A stretch of DNA of 50,367 nucleotides from positions 1-50,367 of the forward strand of contig JAEOSG010000002.1 in assembly GCA_016840485.1 (NCBI GenBank), in the 5' to 3' direction. The notes under the pieces were generated by a model. That model was not told the DNA's origin, made no database searches, and was given only the letters and a program-made list of their open reading frames with translations. The translations under genes and the position numbers were made by a program. The DNA is from Candidatus Baldrarchaeota archaeon (GTDB lineage: Archaea; Asgardarchaeota; Baldrarchaeia; Baldrarchaeales; DXJG01). Positions 34,085 to 42,279 of this stretch are shown here, one piece after another (within the stretch, counting starts at the first letter, position 1; the number at the start of each line of letters is the position of its first letter).

Positions 34085-35941
34085 TTACGCCTTAGAATGC
34101 TTGAGATAAATAGGTTTTATAATTTCCCCATCTAACGTATAGTGTATTCTCCTGAAGAATTCTGCTCTTTTCCCTTCATTCCAGAGACGAACTGGCCTAT
34201 AGTAGCCTACTATTCTACTCCATACTTCAAGAGAGTTTACATGCCCACATGTTGGACATTTTTCGACAATTCCATGCCATAGTCCACCACAATTTCTACA
34301 GGTTGTCACAGTTGGAGTAATGGTCAAATAAGCTATCTTTGTATTTGTAAGAACACGGCGAACAAAATTTTTAAGAGCCTCTATCTCTGGCTTTTCCCAA
34401 AGCCATATATGTGTTACACAGCCCCCTGTGAAATATGGGTGGAACTCCGCTTCTATCCTTATTCGTTCCTGTAGTGGAATTTCCGCATTGTAGGGTACAT
34501 GAGTGCTGTTTGTGTAGTAGTAAGCTCCTGGTTCTCCTTGAACACAAATATTTTTTGCACCAAACTCTTTGATGTCCAACATGGCTAAGCGATAACTTGT
34601 AGATTCTGCTGGTGTTTGCTCTAAATTGTATAGAACCCCGTCTTCTTCCTCGAATTCGTGAAGCTTGTCCAATATATGTCTCAATATTTTCTTTGTCAAT
34701 CTTATACCATCCTGACTGTAAATTGGAACGTTTGCCAAGTTCATGAGACATTCGTGCATGCCTACTATTCCTATGGTGTTGTAGTGGTTGTCATATGTTC
34801 CAAGATATTCTCTTGTAATCGGAAGATCGAAAAACCTGCTTTCCAAGATTTCGTTGAGAAATCTTCTCTTAGTCATCAGTTGTTGCCTTGCTATTTCAAG
34901 GGTTTTATCAAGTCTCACGAAAAAGTCGTCTTCATCTTTTGCTAAATATCCTAGTCTCGGCAGGTTGATGGTTACTACTCCTATGCTTCCAGTTTCATCT
35001 GGAACTGTCCATATTCCACCTGCATGCCTACACAGCCTACCTACATCCGGAAGTAAACGACAACACATAGCAAACCTACTATTCGGATCAATATACTCAT
35101 TCAAATAATTTAAGAAGTAGAAGGAGCCACGTAAAGCCGTCAACTCAAATATCTCATAGGTTAAATCTATATCTCCAATATTCCATTTACGTTCATTCCA
35201 ATCAAAGTTCTTATCAACCCCTATTGTAGGTATGGGAAACGTAAACGGTCTATGCCTGCTGTCACCTTCCTTTAATGTGTCAATTAGCCCGTATGTTGTT
35301 ATCATCGCCTCTTCTATATAATCCCCTAACGTACCATGCTCTTTTCCACCTATTATGGCAGGTCTCTCTTGCTTCTTCCCATTTACACTAAAGTTTAATG
35401 TTACATTTACAAAGGGACTTTGAGAACCAAAACGACTCGGGAAATTAAAGTTAAAAACAAGCCTTTGAATATTTTGTTCTACTTCTTTGGGACTCAATTT
35501 ATCCATATGCGCAAAGGGAGCTAAGTATAGGTCAAAATCTCCAAAAGCTTGTGCACCTGCCCATTCTTGCTGGGAAGTACATATGAAATTTATTATATGA
35601 TCTACAGCCGACGACATATGTTTCGCGGGAGATGCATGAACATTCGGAGTTACTAATCCCTTTCTAAAAAGTTTTTCCAAACTCCAACCAGCACAATAAG
35701 CTATGAAACGCGCAAAAGGTAAATCGTGGATATGTAAATCCCCCCTTAAATGCGCTTCAACTTGTTCCTTCGGGTAACCCTTTGACGAAAATAAGGCATA
35801 TCCTTTGAGAATTTCTTGGGCAACGAATCCAAACAATCCGCTAAACGTTTTAAACGTGTTTGCATTCTCTCTTACAAGCCAAGTCCTTTCAAATAAGTAT
35901 GAATCAACAAGATCTTCTATATTTATTGACGCTTTCCCCAC
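34085..35941 (-). CDS. nrdD: anaerobic ribonucleoside-triphosphate reductase
   Basis: Class III reductase that makes dNTPs without oxygen. Glycyl-radical motif RIVGYYRPVRLWNEGK with the radical glycine near residue 579; zinc-binding CRNCGGLWHGIVEKCPTCG near 545-563; substrate-site segments FICTSQQEWAGAQAFGDFD near 115. At 618 aa it lacks the N-terminal ATP-cone regulatory domain that many NrdD proteins carry, so allosteric activity control may be missing. Its leader contains a perfect inverted repeat. Confidence 0.93.
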   Translation of the reverse strand: MGKASINIEDLVDSYLFERTWLVRENANTFKTFSGLFGFVAQEILKGYALFSSKGYPKEQVEAHLRGDLHIHDLPFARFIAYCAGWSLEKLFRKGLVTPNVHASPAKHMSSAVDHIINFICTSQQEWAGAQAFGDFDLYLAPFAHMDKLSPKEVEQNIQRLVFNFNFPSRFGSQSPFVNVTLNFSVNGKKQERPAIIGGKEHGTLGDYIEEAMITTYGLIDTLKEGDSRHRPFTFPIPTIGVDKNFDWNERKWNIGDIDLTYEIFELTALRGSFYFLNYLNEYIDPNSRFAMCCRLLPDVGRLCRHAGGIWTVPDETGSIGVVTINLPRLGYLAKDEDDFFVRLDKTLEIARQQLMTKRRFLNEILESRFFDLPITREYLGTYDNHYNTIGIVGMHECLMNLANVPIYSQDGIRLTKKILRHILDKLHEFEEEDGVLYNLEQTPAESTSYRLAMLDIKEFGAKNICVQGEPGAYYYTNSTHVPYNAEIPLQERIRIEAEFHPYFTGGCVTHIWLWEKPEIEALKNFVRRVLTNTKIAYLTITPTVTTCRNCGGLWHGIVEKCPTCGHVNSLEVWSRIVGYYRPVRLWNEGKRAEFFRRIHYTLDGEIIKPIYLKHSKA

Positions 35942-35968
35942 AGAGCATCCTCTCCTTCATGACTCATT

Positions 35969-35988
35969 TTATCAAAAAAATTTGATAA
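35969..35988. promoter_or_regulatory. 8-bp inverted repeat upstream of nrdD
   Basis: TTATCAAA-AAAA-TTTGATAA, a perfect 20-bp palindromic site ending 27 nt before the nrdD start. Position and symmetry fit an operator for the nrdDG operon. AT-richness makes chance symmetry possible. Confidence 0.35.
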
Positions 35989-36096
35989 TTTAGTATACTT
36001 TTCTTGTGTACTTTAGATAATTGTAAGACTTAAAAACTTTCCTACCTGCTTTAATCTTCCACTTATGCACAGTATATAGAAAATGCACAGACTATT

Positions 36097-36765
36097 TTAT
36101 TTGATCTCTAAAAGTTCCTCAATATCTTTTTGTAAATCTCCGAGTTTCGATAAGTCTCCATCCCAATTCTCCAAAACATCTTTATAACGTGCTTCAATTT
36201 TCTTTACGATTTTTGCTATTTTATTTCTCATTTCCTCAGTTGATAAAGTTGTAAACACAGCCATTGTGATTTTTTCTCCTTTTTCAAACACAATTTCTCC
36301 ATCACCGTAGTCTATTTTCTTCAAACCATTTTTAGTCTGTGTTATTTCTCTTATTAATGTTGAAATTCCCGCTAGAGCTCCTGAAACAAGCAATGGATCA
36401 GATGACATGCTATCAAGAATGTGAAAATAAATCGGGGTTCCATCTTCATATATTAAATACACACTTCTAATTTTTGGTTCGCAAAATGTGGTTACGGTCT
36501 TCATTACTTGTTTTTCTCGTAAAGACGTCTTAAGAACTGTAGTATCTTTTAGTATTCTTACCCAAGTTAATACCTTTTCCGCCCTATCACATAGTTGCTC
36601 TTTTAATTTTTCATTGATGTCTTCTCTCTTAGCTATATTTGTAAGAATTTCTGCAGCTTCTAAAGCTTCTCTGGCAGCTTTTCTATATTCTTTTTGTCTC
36701 TCTAATCTTCTTGCTTCTCTTATTTTATGTTTTACTTTTAAAAGTTCTTCCTTTATGGATTGCAT
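36097..36765 (-). CDS. MIT-like helical domain plus longin/roadblock-like domain
   Basis: 222 aa in two parts. Residues 1-72 form three predicted helices with the repeat-like EARRLERQKEYRKAAREALEAAEILTN and a closing DRAEKVLTWVRIL, a layout like MIT or TPR-type modules. Residues ~95-205 have a profilin-like alternation (IRSVYLIYEDGTPIYFHILD, SGALAGISTLIREIT, KKIDYGDGEIVFEKGEKITMAVFTT, then a long helix), as in archaeal longin/roadblock proteins. Both folds are linked to membrane-trafficking GTPase or ESCRT systems in eukaryotes and Asgard archaea. Assignment is by pattern only. One nt after the HPF-like gene. Confidence 0.5.
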   Translation of the reverse strand: MQSIKEELLKVKHKIREARRLERQKEYRKAAREALEAAEILTNIAKREDINEKLKEQLCDRAEKVLTWVRILKDTTVLKTSLREKQVMKTVTTFCEPKIRSVYLIYEDGTPIYFHILDSMSSDPLLVSGALAGISTLIREITQTKNGLKKIDYGDGEIVFEKGEKITMAVFTTLSTEEMRNKIAKIVKKIEARYKDVLENWDGDLSKLGDLQKDIEELLEIK

Positions 36766-36766
36766 T

Positions 36767-37096
36767 TTATTTTCTTTTCTCCTCTCTTCTACTTTTGAAC
36801 TTTCTAATTGAACTTTCCAATCTAACTAATGCGTGCATAAGTGCGGTTCTTGCATCCCATGCTTTTGAGGAACTTTCGAAGGTTTTGCCTGGTATTGATA
36901 ACTGTGTTTGAATAGAGTATAAAGTTGGGCCTTCACTCTTTTGGTGGAGAACCTGTACACTTATTTTTAGGTAGTTGATCTTATCAAGTAGCTTGTTGTA
37001 TTTTTCTGCTCGTCTAGCAATAAGATCATTTACCTCGATCTTTTCTTCATCCGTAAGAAACTCAAGGCCTTTAACTTGCACAATATACTTATACAA
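36767..37096 (-). CDS. small protein, possible HPF/RaiA-like fold
   Basis: 109 aa, no membrane segment. The segment from NKLLDKINYLKISVQVLHQK to SSKAWDARTALMHALVRLESSIRKFKSR resembles ribosome-hibernation HPF/RaiA proteins: a strand pair, then a D-x-x-x-A helix and a basic tail. Resemblance is weak and no residues are diagnostic. Directly precedes the MIT-like/longin-like gene (1 nt gap), so they are one operon, and it could alternatively be a dedicated partner of that protein. Confidence 0.5.
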   Translation of the reverse strand: MYKYIVQVKGLEFLTDEEKIEVNDLIARRAEKYNKLLDKINYLKISVQVLHQKSEGPTLYSIQTQLSIPGKTFESSSKAWDARTALMHALVRLESSIRKFKSRREEKRK

Positions 37097-37171
37097 ATTA
37101 ACAACACCTCAACCTACTAATACTGTATCTTCACTCATATCTTTACCGTTACAATTTAATGTTATGGCAGG

Positions 37172-38638
37172 TTATATCAAATGTTGAAGGAAGGAATTTA
37201 CGCTGTATGCAAGGAGAAAAGCTAAAACTGCCAACATCACTTGTAGCTTTACATTCTTATCGACAGTTGCTTTACAGTTTGTATATGTCATAATAACCGC
37301 CGCCATTAGTAAGGGCGTTGCAATTGATAAATTGTTTACGGAGGAAATCGAAAGCTTACCGAAAACAAATGCCGAAGAGTATATTACTATCGGAATTAAT
37401 GATGCCACAAAACCTAGTAGCAAGGCTGAAGCTAAGGTAATAATCTTTGCCTTCAATTGTTGGGTACTTATCAAAGTTTCTCTCTTTCTTTCAAGTATCG
37501 CTTTTTCTCTCAATTTTGCAGCAATCTTAAGAATCTTTTCCCCTGCATCTTTTGAACTTTTCTCTATCATTTTATTAACAATTTTTAATGAAATCGTAGC
37601 AAAAGGATGCTTAAAATTCGTTATGAAATCTGACCATGCGATTCTTAGTGGGACTAGATCAGAATATATCCTCCTAATGATAATATTTAATTTTTTCCTT
37701 GTTTTTTCCGAGACGATTTCAACGGTTTTTGTTAAAGCTCTCTCTGGAGAGTAACCAAGCCCAAGAAATTTACCGTAAACTTCTAGAAATTCGGCGCATT
37801 CTTCTAGCTCACTTAGCTCATTCCCTGCTGTGATCATCCTTTCTAATACAAACGTTCGATAACCTTTGCTTGAAAATATGTGGAAAAGCAGCTGGGTTAA
37901 TGGAACGGTAAAGATAAGCCAGGGATAATCCCAAAACACGTAGATCATGGTTAATAAGAGTGGCAAAAAAGTAGAAATAATTATAGTCAATAAAATCCTT
38001 ATTTCTATTTCTTTATTTACCTTTTCGTACTCGTTTTCTGCTTCTTGAAAATATTTCCCAATGTCAATTGCTTTTTTGTTGATGTTTAGGACAGTTAGCA
38101 GGGCAATTTTAAAATCATTTGAAGGCTGTGTAAATGCGTAATGTAATAGCTGTTTTTCCGGTTTTTGGCCTAAAGAAATCTTAAATAAGATTTCTTTAAA
38201 ATTCCGAGAGATTATTGGATATTTCGAGCTAGAGATACTTTGCAGCGCTTCGAATACCGAACCTATTTCAAGATTTAGCGAAAACTCGTAAAATACAAGG
38301 GGAGCCAAACTAGCTAGAATATTTCTTTCATACTTATAGGTTGAAGTAATGGAATTTTTGATCAAAACAAATATGACACAAAATATAAGAGTGGAAAGTA
38401 CAGTTGCTAGCAAAAGATTCCTTTTTATCAAAAATAAAAAAGAAACAGCTCCGAAAAACAAACCAGACATAAGGGCGGTAGTCATTAGTGCTTCTAAAGA
38501 GAAACCGAAACGCTTCTTTAAATATTTTGACAATTTTTCATCAGGTTTTCCGAATAATTTTCTTTCAATTTTTAATAAAAAGCTGAGTTTTTCAATCTTT
38601 GCTGCAATATACAAGATTAAATTCTTCACTTTTCTCAT
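37172..38638 (-). CDS. FlaJ/TadC-type type II secretion platform protein
   Basis: 488-aa inner-membrane protein with two T2SF domains. Hydrophobic helices near 55-100, 225-260 and 410-480 frame two cytosolic helical bundles (FYEFSLNLEIGSVFEALQSI near 120; EFLEVYGKFLGLGYSPERALTKTVEIVSE near 300). This is the platform on which a GspE/TadA ATPase assembles pili, archaella or secreted filaments. No such ATPase or class III signal-peptide pilin is in the window. Nine nt after the Ig-repeat surface protein gene, so co-expressed with it. Confidence 0.75.
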   Translation of the reverse strand: MRKVKNLILYIAAKIEKLSFLLKIERKLFGKPDEKLSKYLKKRFGFSLEALMTTALMSGLFFGAVSFLFLIKRNLLLATVLSTLIFCVIFVLIKNSITSTYKYERNILASLAPLVFYEFSLNLEIGSVFEALQSISSSKYPIISRNFKEILFKISLGQKPEKQLLHYAFTQPSNDFKIALLTVLNINKKAIDIGKYFQEAENEYEKVNKEIEIRILLTIIISTFLPLLLTMIYVFWDYPWLIFTVPLTQLLFHIFSSKGYRTFVLERMITAGNELSELEECAEFLEVYGKFLGLGYSPERALTKTVEIVSEKTRKKLNIIIRRIYSDLVPLRIAWSDFITNFKHPFATISLKIVNKMIEKSSKDAGEKILKIAAKLREKAILERKRETLISTQQLKAKIITLASALLLGFVASLIPIVIYSSAFVFGKLSISSVNNLSIATPLLMAAVIMTYTNCKATVDKNVKLQVMLAVLAFLLAYSVNSFLQHLI

Positions 38639-38647
38639 CTCTTAGTA

Positions 38648-40654
38648 CTAAACGACTATAATTTCACTAGAGGATTTCCACTTGCGTATCGCTACGAAAA
38701 TTCCTAAAAGACAAAATGTGCAAATAACTTTAAAAGCTTCCTTACCCTTTAAAAAGAAAATGACAGACCTAGGTGTTATTATTTTAATTTGCATGGAATA
38801 TGTAGATGCCATGTAAAACTCTGAACCATTATATTTGAGTGAAACAATTATTATTGAAACGCCGGATGGAGCTTCAAATTTTACTAATGCTTTTCCATCC
38901 TTATCTGTCTTTAGGACTGACAATAGCGAGTTGTTAAGGTATATCGTAACCTTTTCATAGCTTATTGGCACCCCTTCTATTGTTTGTAGCTTGATTTCAC
39001 CCGTTATAGTTTCGCCAACTTTCACCTCTCTAGGTGCACTTAAGATCAACTTCGTGGGTATTTTTTCAACAACGGTGTAAATTACGTATTTTTCGACACG
39101 CAAAAAATAGTCTTCTAGATTTCCCAAATACACCACTTTTATTATTAATTGTCCAAGAGCAGTATCATTTGGCACAGTATATGTAAATTTAGCTTTTCCA
39201 AACCGGTCCGTAGTGACGTTTCCTATGCATACACAATTTACAACATCATATACGTATACAAATTGATTTTGGAGTGACTGGTTTTCTGGTGAGCTAAGAT
39301 AGATCAATATGGAGATTTGCATGTTTCTAGTAACTAATGTGATATTGTTTTCCTTTATGACGACGAGAAGTGGGCGTTCAAAAACTATTAATGGAATTTT
39401 AAGCGTAGTTGGGTTATAAAATTCATCACCTGAAAAAATAACTGTAATGTTTTTACATCCTCTCTTCTGGTACACAAACCATTGTATGGTAGCATGACCA
39501 TTTTCATCCGTAAGGGTACTAGTCAACAAATTATTTTGTTCATCAAAAATTATTAACCTCTTAAATGGTACAGGTTGCTTACGATCATCGATTAGAGTCA
39601 CGTTCACTTTTGCGATTTGACCGTAAATTGCAGTTACGTTCTCGAGATTAAAACAAATAGTTGTATTACTTTTAACTATAAGTGTAACGTTTTTTTCAAC
39701 GCTTTCGTACCTTGGTGACCCGGTAAATAAAACAGTATACACGTATTTTCCTGGCTTTATGGAGTTCGATACGTGAAAAGTTGCTTCAAAAAATCCTGAT
39801 ATGTTCGTCCAAGTTAATGAAATATTTCTTTCTTCGGTTTTAATATAGATTGCTGCATTTATTAAAGGGTTTTCTTCTTCATCAACTAATTTGCCTAATA
39901 TTGTTACACTTTGGTTTCTGTAAACTGTTATGGGCTCTACCTTTAAAATAGTCATATTAGTCTTTACTTTTTGGATGTAAAGTGTTATAGAATACTCACT
40001 TTTCTCATAATATTGGTAGGGACCAGCTTGCACGAGCAATTCAATTTGGTTTGTAGATATTTCTAGTGGAAGCTGGTACCTAAGTACTGCCTCTCCATTT
40101 TCATTAGCGTTTTCTTGGTCAACTATCTTATCATTTTCGAGTAATGACACATTAATTGCCTTAACAGGCCGTCCATTATCGTCAACAACTGTAACATTGA
40201 CAATAACCTCGTCTCCTGGAGCCACTATGTAATCATTAGGATCTAGTGTTGTATCAGTAACTAACGCTAAAATATAGGTTTTTGACTTTAACACTAGTTG
40301 AAAAGCCTGATAAGAAGGCTTTAAATTTTTCTCAAGGTTTCCTTGGAATGTTGCATTTAATGTAACTGGACCTAAGGTATAATTTTTGGGTATTGACCAC
40401 AATATTTCTGCATTTCCATTTTCATCCGTTATGGCACTTCCTAAATATATGTCATTAGTCTCGTCGTAGAAATATATTGTTTCGTTTGCAACGGGATTTC
40501 CTAAATCGTCTTCTAAGACCGCGGAAAGTATAATTGTTTGCCCTCTATAAGCAGTTATTATTTCCTGTCCATGAACTTCAGATGCAGAGAACAAATTAAT
40601 GCAAATAAACATAATTAAAATAGCTAAGGAACCAATAATGAGAATCCTTTTCAT
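38648..40654 (-). CDS. secreted/membrane-anchored Ig-repeat surface protein
   Basis: 668 aa. Signal peptide MKRILIIGSLAILIMFIC plus cleavage region to HGQ. Then about six tandem beta-sandwich repeats of ~95-100 residues, each with the pattern of a YRGQ/NVTV strand, DDxGNPV, then a DENGxA turn and a W/F strand (for example EDDLGNPVANETIYFYDE and VDDNGRPVKAINVSLLEN). Many N-x-S/T sites. A C-terminal hydrophobic helix near 645-660 and a basic tail anchor it. It resembles bacterial Ig-like (Big) adhesin repeats. In an operon with the FlaJ/TadC-like protein. Confidence 0.8.
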   Translation of the reverse strand: MKRILIIGSLAILIMFICINLFSASEVHGQEIITAYRGQTIILSAVLEDDLGNPVANETIYFYDETNDIYLGSAITDENGNAEILWSIPKNYTLGPVTLNATFQGNLEKNLKPSYQAFQLVLKSKTYILALVTDTTLDPNDYIVAPGDEVIVNVTVVDDNGRPVKAINVSLLENDKIVDQENANENGEAVLRYQLPLEISTNQIELLVQAGPYQYYEKSEYSITLYIQKVKTNMTILKVEPITVYRNQSVTILGKLVDEEENPLINAAIYIKTEERNISLTWTNISGFFEATFHVSNSIKPGKYVYTVLFTGSPRYESVEKNVTLIVKSNTTICFNLENVTAIYGQIAKVNVTLIDDRKQPVPFKRLIIFDEQNNLLTSTLTDENGHATIQWFVYQKRGCKNITVIFSGDEFYNPTTLKIPLIVFERPLLVVIKENNITLVTRNMQISILIYLSSPENQSLQNQFVYVYDVVNCVCIGNVTTDRFGKAKFTYTVPNDTALGQLIIKVVYLGNLEDYFLRVEKYVIYTVVEKIPTKLILSAPREVKVGETITGEIKLQTIEGVPISYEKVTIYLNNSLLSVLKTDKDGKALVKFEAPSGVSIIIVSLKYNGSEFYMASTYSMQIKIITPRSVIFFLKGKEAFKVICTFCLLGIFVAIRKWKSSSEIIVV

Positions 40655-40794
40655 TTTTATCCATTTTTATTAATTTTATCTTAAAATTTAAACTCCAATG
40701 TAGTATGTGATAACTTACGCGAATTTTAGACACATTTATCTATACAAAGTTGTATGATGTTAACAACACTGAACAACCTTAAGAGGGATAAGAT

Positions 40795-41073
40795 TTGAGT
40801 CTTCCTACCGTAAAGATCACTAAATTGTTGCATGCGACTTCGATAGCATTCTTTGCAATTTTTATTTCAAGCGCCATATATATTGCATTTAAAGGGTTTG
40901 ATTCTCTCTCATCGGCAATGTTTCTCACATTTATTTACCTCTTTGGCATAACCTTAGGCACTGCTGGAAAAATTAAGGAACAACAAGAGAACATAGACAA
41001 AATACTATTAGAATGGTTTATTGCCTGCATAGTTGGGATTATTCTCTTCATAATAGTTTTTCTCTTTTCGTAA
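40795..41073 (+). CDS. small membrane protein, three TM helices
   Basis: 92 aa, three hydrophobic helices (about 14-31, 38-56, 72-91) with a KIKEQQENIDK polar loop. TTG start behind AAGAGGGAT. No family recognised. It lies 120 nt upstream of the ATP synthase subunit D gene on the same strand, and upstream of the divergent Ig-repeat gene. An ATP-synthase-related role is possible only by position. Confidence 0.6.
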   Translation: MSLPTVKITKLLHATSIAFFAIFISSAIYIAFKGFDSLSSAMFLTFIYLFGITLGTAGKIKEQQENIDKILLEWFIACIVGIILFIIVFLFS

Positions 41074-41192
41074 AATTACAGCATAGTTATGACAGTAAAT
41101 TTAAAATTAATAAAAACAAATTGAAAACAAGGCATATTCCTGCAATGAACCGTTTACTAACCTGAAATTTAAGTTGATGGGGTGGTGGTGAA

Positions 41193-41894
41193 ATGGCATC
41201 TGAGATCATACGAGGAGTTCCGCCAACTAGAAACTTAGGGTGCGAAAATTTTGCACCCTAAGCTAGAATGGAACTCCTCATACTTAGAAGACGTAAAGTG
41301 CTTGCAGAGAAAGGTAGAGATTTACTTGAAGAAAAAAGAGACGCATTAATTATGGAATTTCGAGATGTACTTGAGAAAATGTATAAAATAAGAGAGGAAG
41401 TTAACGAAAGTATAAGGGAGGCGTTTAAGGAATTATCAGAAGTAAAAATGCTTATGGGTCCCTTAATGCTTGAGGAAATCGCAAATAATATTCCTCAAGC
41501 ACTAGAATTAGAGGTAAAGATGAGAAATATAATGGGAGTTAGAGTCCCTCTTTTAAAAGTTAAGGAAAAACAGGACCAAGAAACTATGCTTTACAGTTTT
41601 GTTGATACATCGTCTAAGCTCGATACTACGATTAAAAAATTTAGAAAAGCACTAAGAACAATTCTTAGATTAGCTGAGATAGAGGGAGCAGTCAGAAGAC
41701 TTGCGGAGGAAATAAAGAAAACCAAAAGAAGAGTTAACGCCTTAAAATATGTAATTATCCCCAAAATAGAAAATACAATAAGATACATAGAGTTTTACTT
41801 AGAGGAAATGGAAAGGGAAGACTTCTTTAGACTTAAGCGAATTAAAAGTCTATTAGAGAAGAAATCGGAGGAACGAATCGAGGCGGCTATTTAA
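41193..41894 (+). CDS. atpD: A/V-type ATP synthase subunit D, interrupted by a 36-nt intron
   Basis: Central-stalk subunit D: coiled-coil helices at both ends (MELLILRRRKVLAEKGRDLLEEKRDALIMEF; KTKRRVNALKYVIIPKIENTIRYIEFYLEEMERE). The continuous frame from ATG 41268 lacks the conserved N-terminus. An ATG at 41193 (GGTGGTGGTGA before it) encodes MASEIIRGVPPTR and then runs into a stop at 41259. Removing 41233-41268 joins the parts in frame as PPTR-MELL, the conserved PTRMELL of this family, giving 221 aa (join 41193-41232, 41269-41894). The alternative, that ATG 41268 is a real start, leaves the upstream match unexplained. Not next to other ATPase genes. Confidence 0.9.
41233..41268 (+). other. 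BHB-type protein-coding intron (predicted)
   Basis: 36 nt. Structure: outer stem 41212-41221/41270-41279 (10 bp); 3-nt bulge AAU at 41267-41269; central 4-bp helix CUAG/CUAG at 41227-41230/41263-41266; 3-nt bulge AAA at 41231-41233; inner 10-bp stem 41234-41243/41253-41262; loop GAAAAUUUU. Cutting each bulge between its second and third nucleotide, as the archaeal splicing endonuclease does, releases exactly 41233-41268. The 5-nt GCCAA opposite the 3' bulge deviates from a strict BHB. It contains the in-frame TAA at 41259-41261. A repeated CTAGAA at both ends makes the boundary ambiguous by up to six positions without changing the product. Confidence 0.85.
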
Positions 41895-41901
41895 CCCACT
41901 T

Positions 41902-42270
41902 CTATTTACTTGTATCTTTTGAAGATTTTAGCAATAGAATTGCTTGCGCTAAATCTCCGCCGGTTTGCTCTAAAGCTTTTTTTGCTTCATCGATAGTAAC
42001 TCCTGCTTGTGCAGCAACTAGCTGAATGTCCTCCATAGGAATTTCTAATTCTTTCTCTTTATCTATAGCTCTTTTTTCTGTTTGTCCCAGAATTTGGTAA
42101 AGGTCTTGTCCACTAACCTTCATCAAAGTTACCTGAGGATTTTTGATAATGAGTTCACTGTCATTTAGTCTTATTATTACCTCTTTTACTCCAGTTATTT
42201 CTTGTATTTTTATTCCCATTTGTTTCATAAGTTTTTTCATCATTTTTGGGCTCATTCTGCGTGGAATCAT
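41902..42270 (-). CDS. nac: nascent polypeptide-associated complex protein
   Basis: Ribosome-bound chaperone, homodimeric in archaea. NAC domain with the start MIPRRMSPKMMKKLMKQMGIK, VIIRLNDSELIIKNPQVTLMKVSGQDLYQILG near 30-62, and a C-terminal UBA domain (MEDIQLVAAQAGVTIDEAKKALEQTGGDLAQAILLL). 122 aa, normal. Nine nt downstream of the PAN gene; convergent with atpD. Confidence 0.95.
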   Translation of the reverse strand: MIPRRMSPKMMKKLMKQMGIKIQEITGVKEVIIRLNDSELIIKNPQVTLMKVSGQDLYQILGQTEKRAIDKEKELEIPMEDIQLVAAQAGVTIDEAKKALEQTGGDLAQAILLLKSSKDTSK

Positions 42271-42279
42271 AATTATCCC

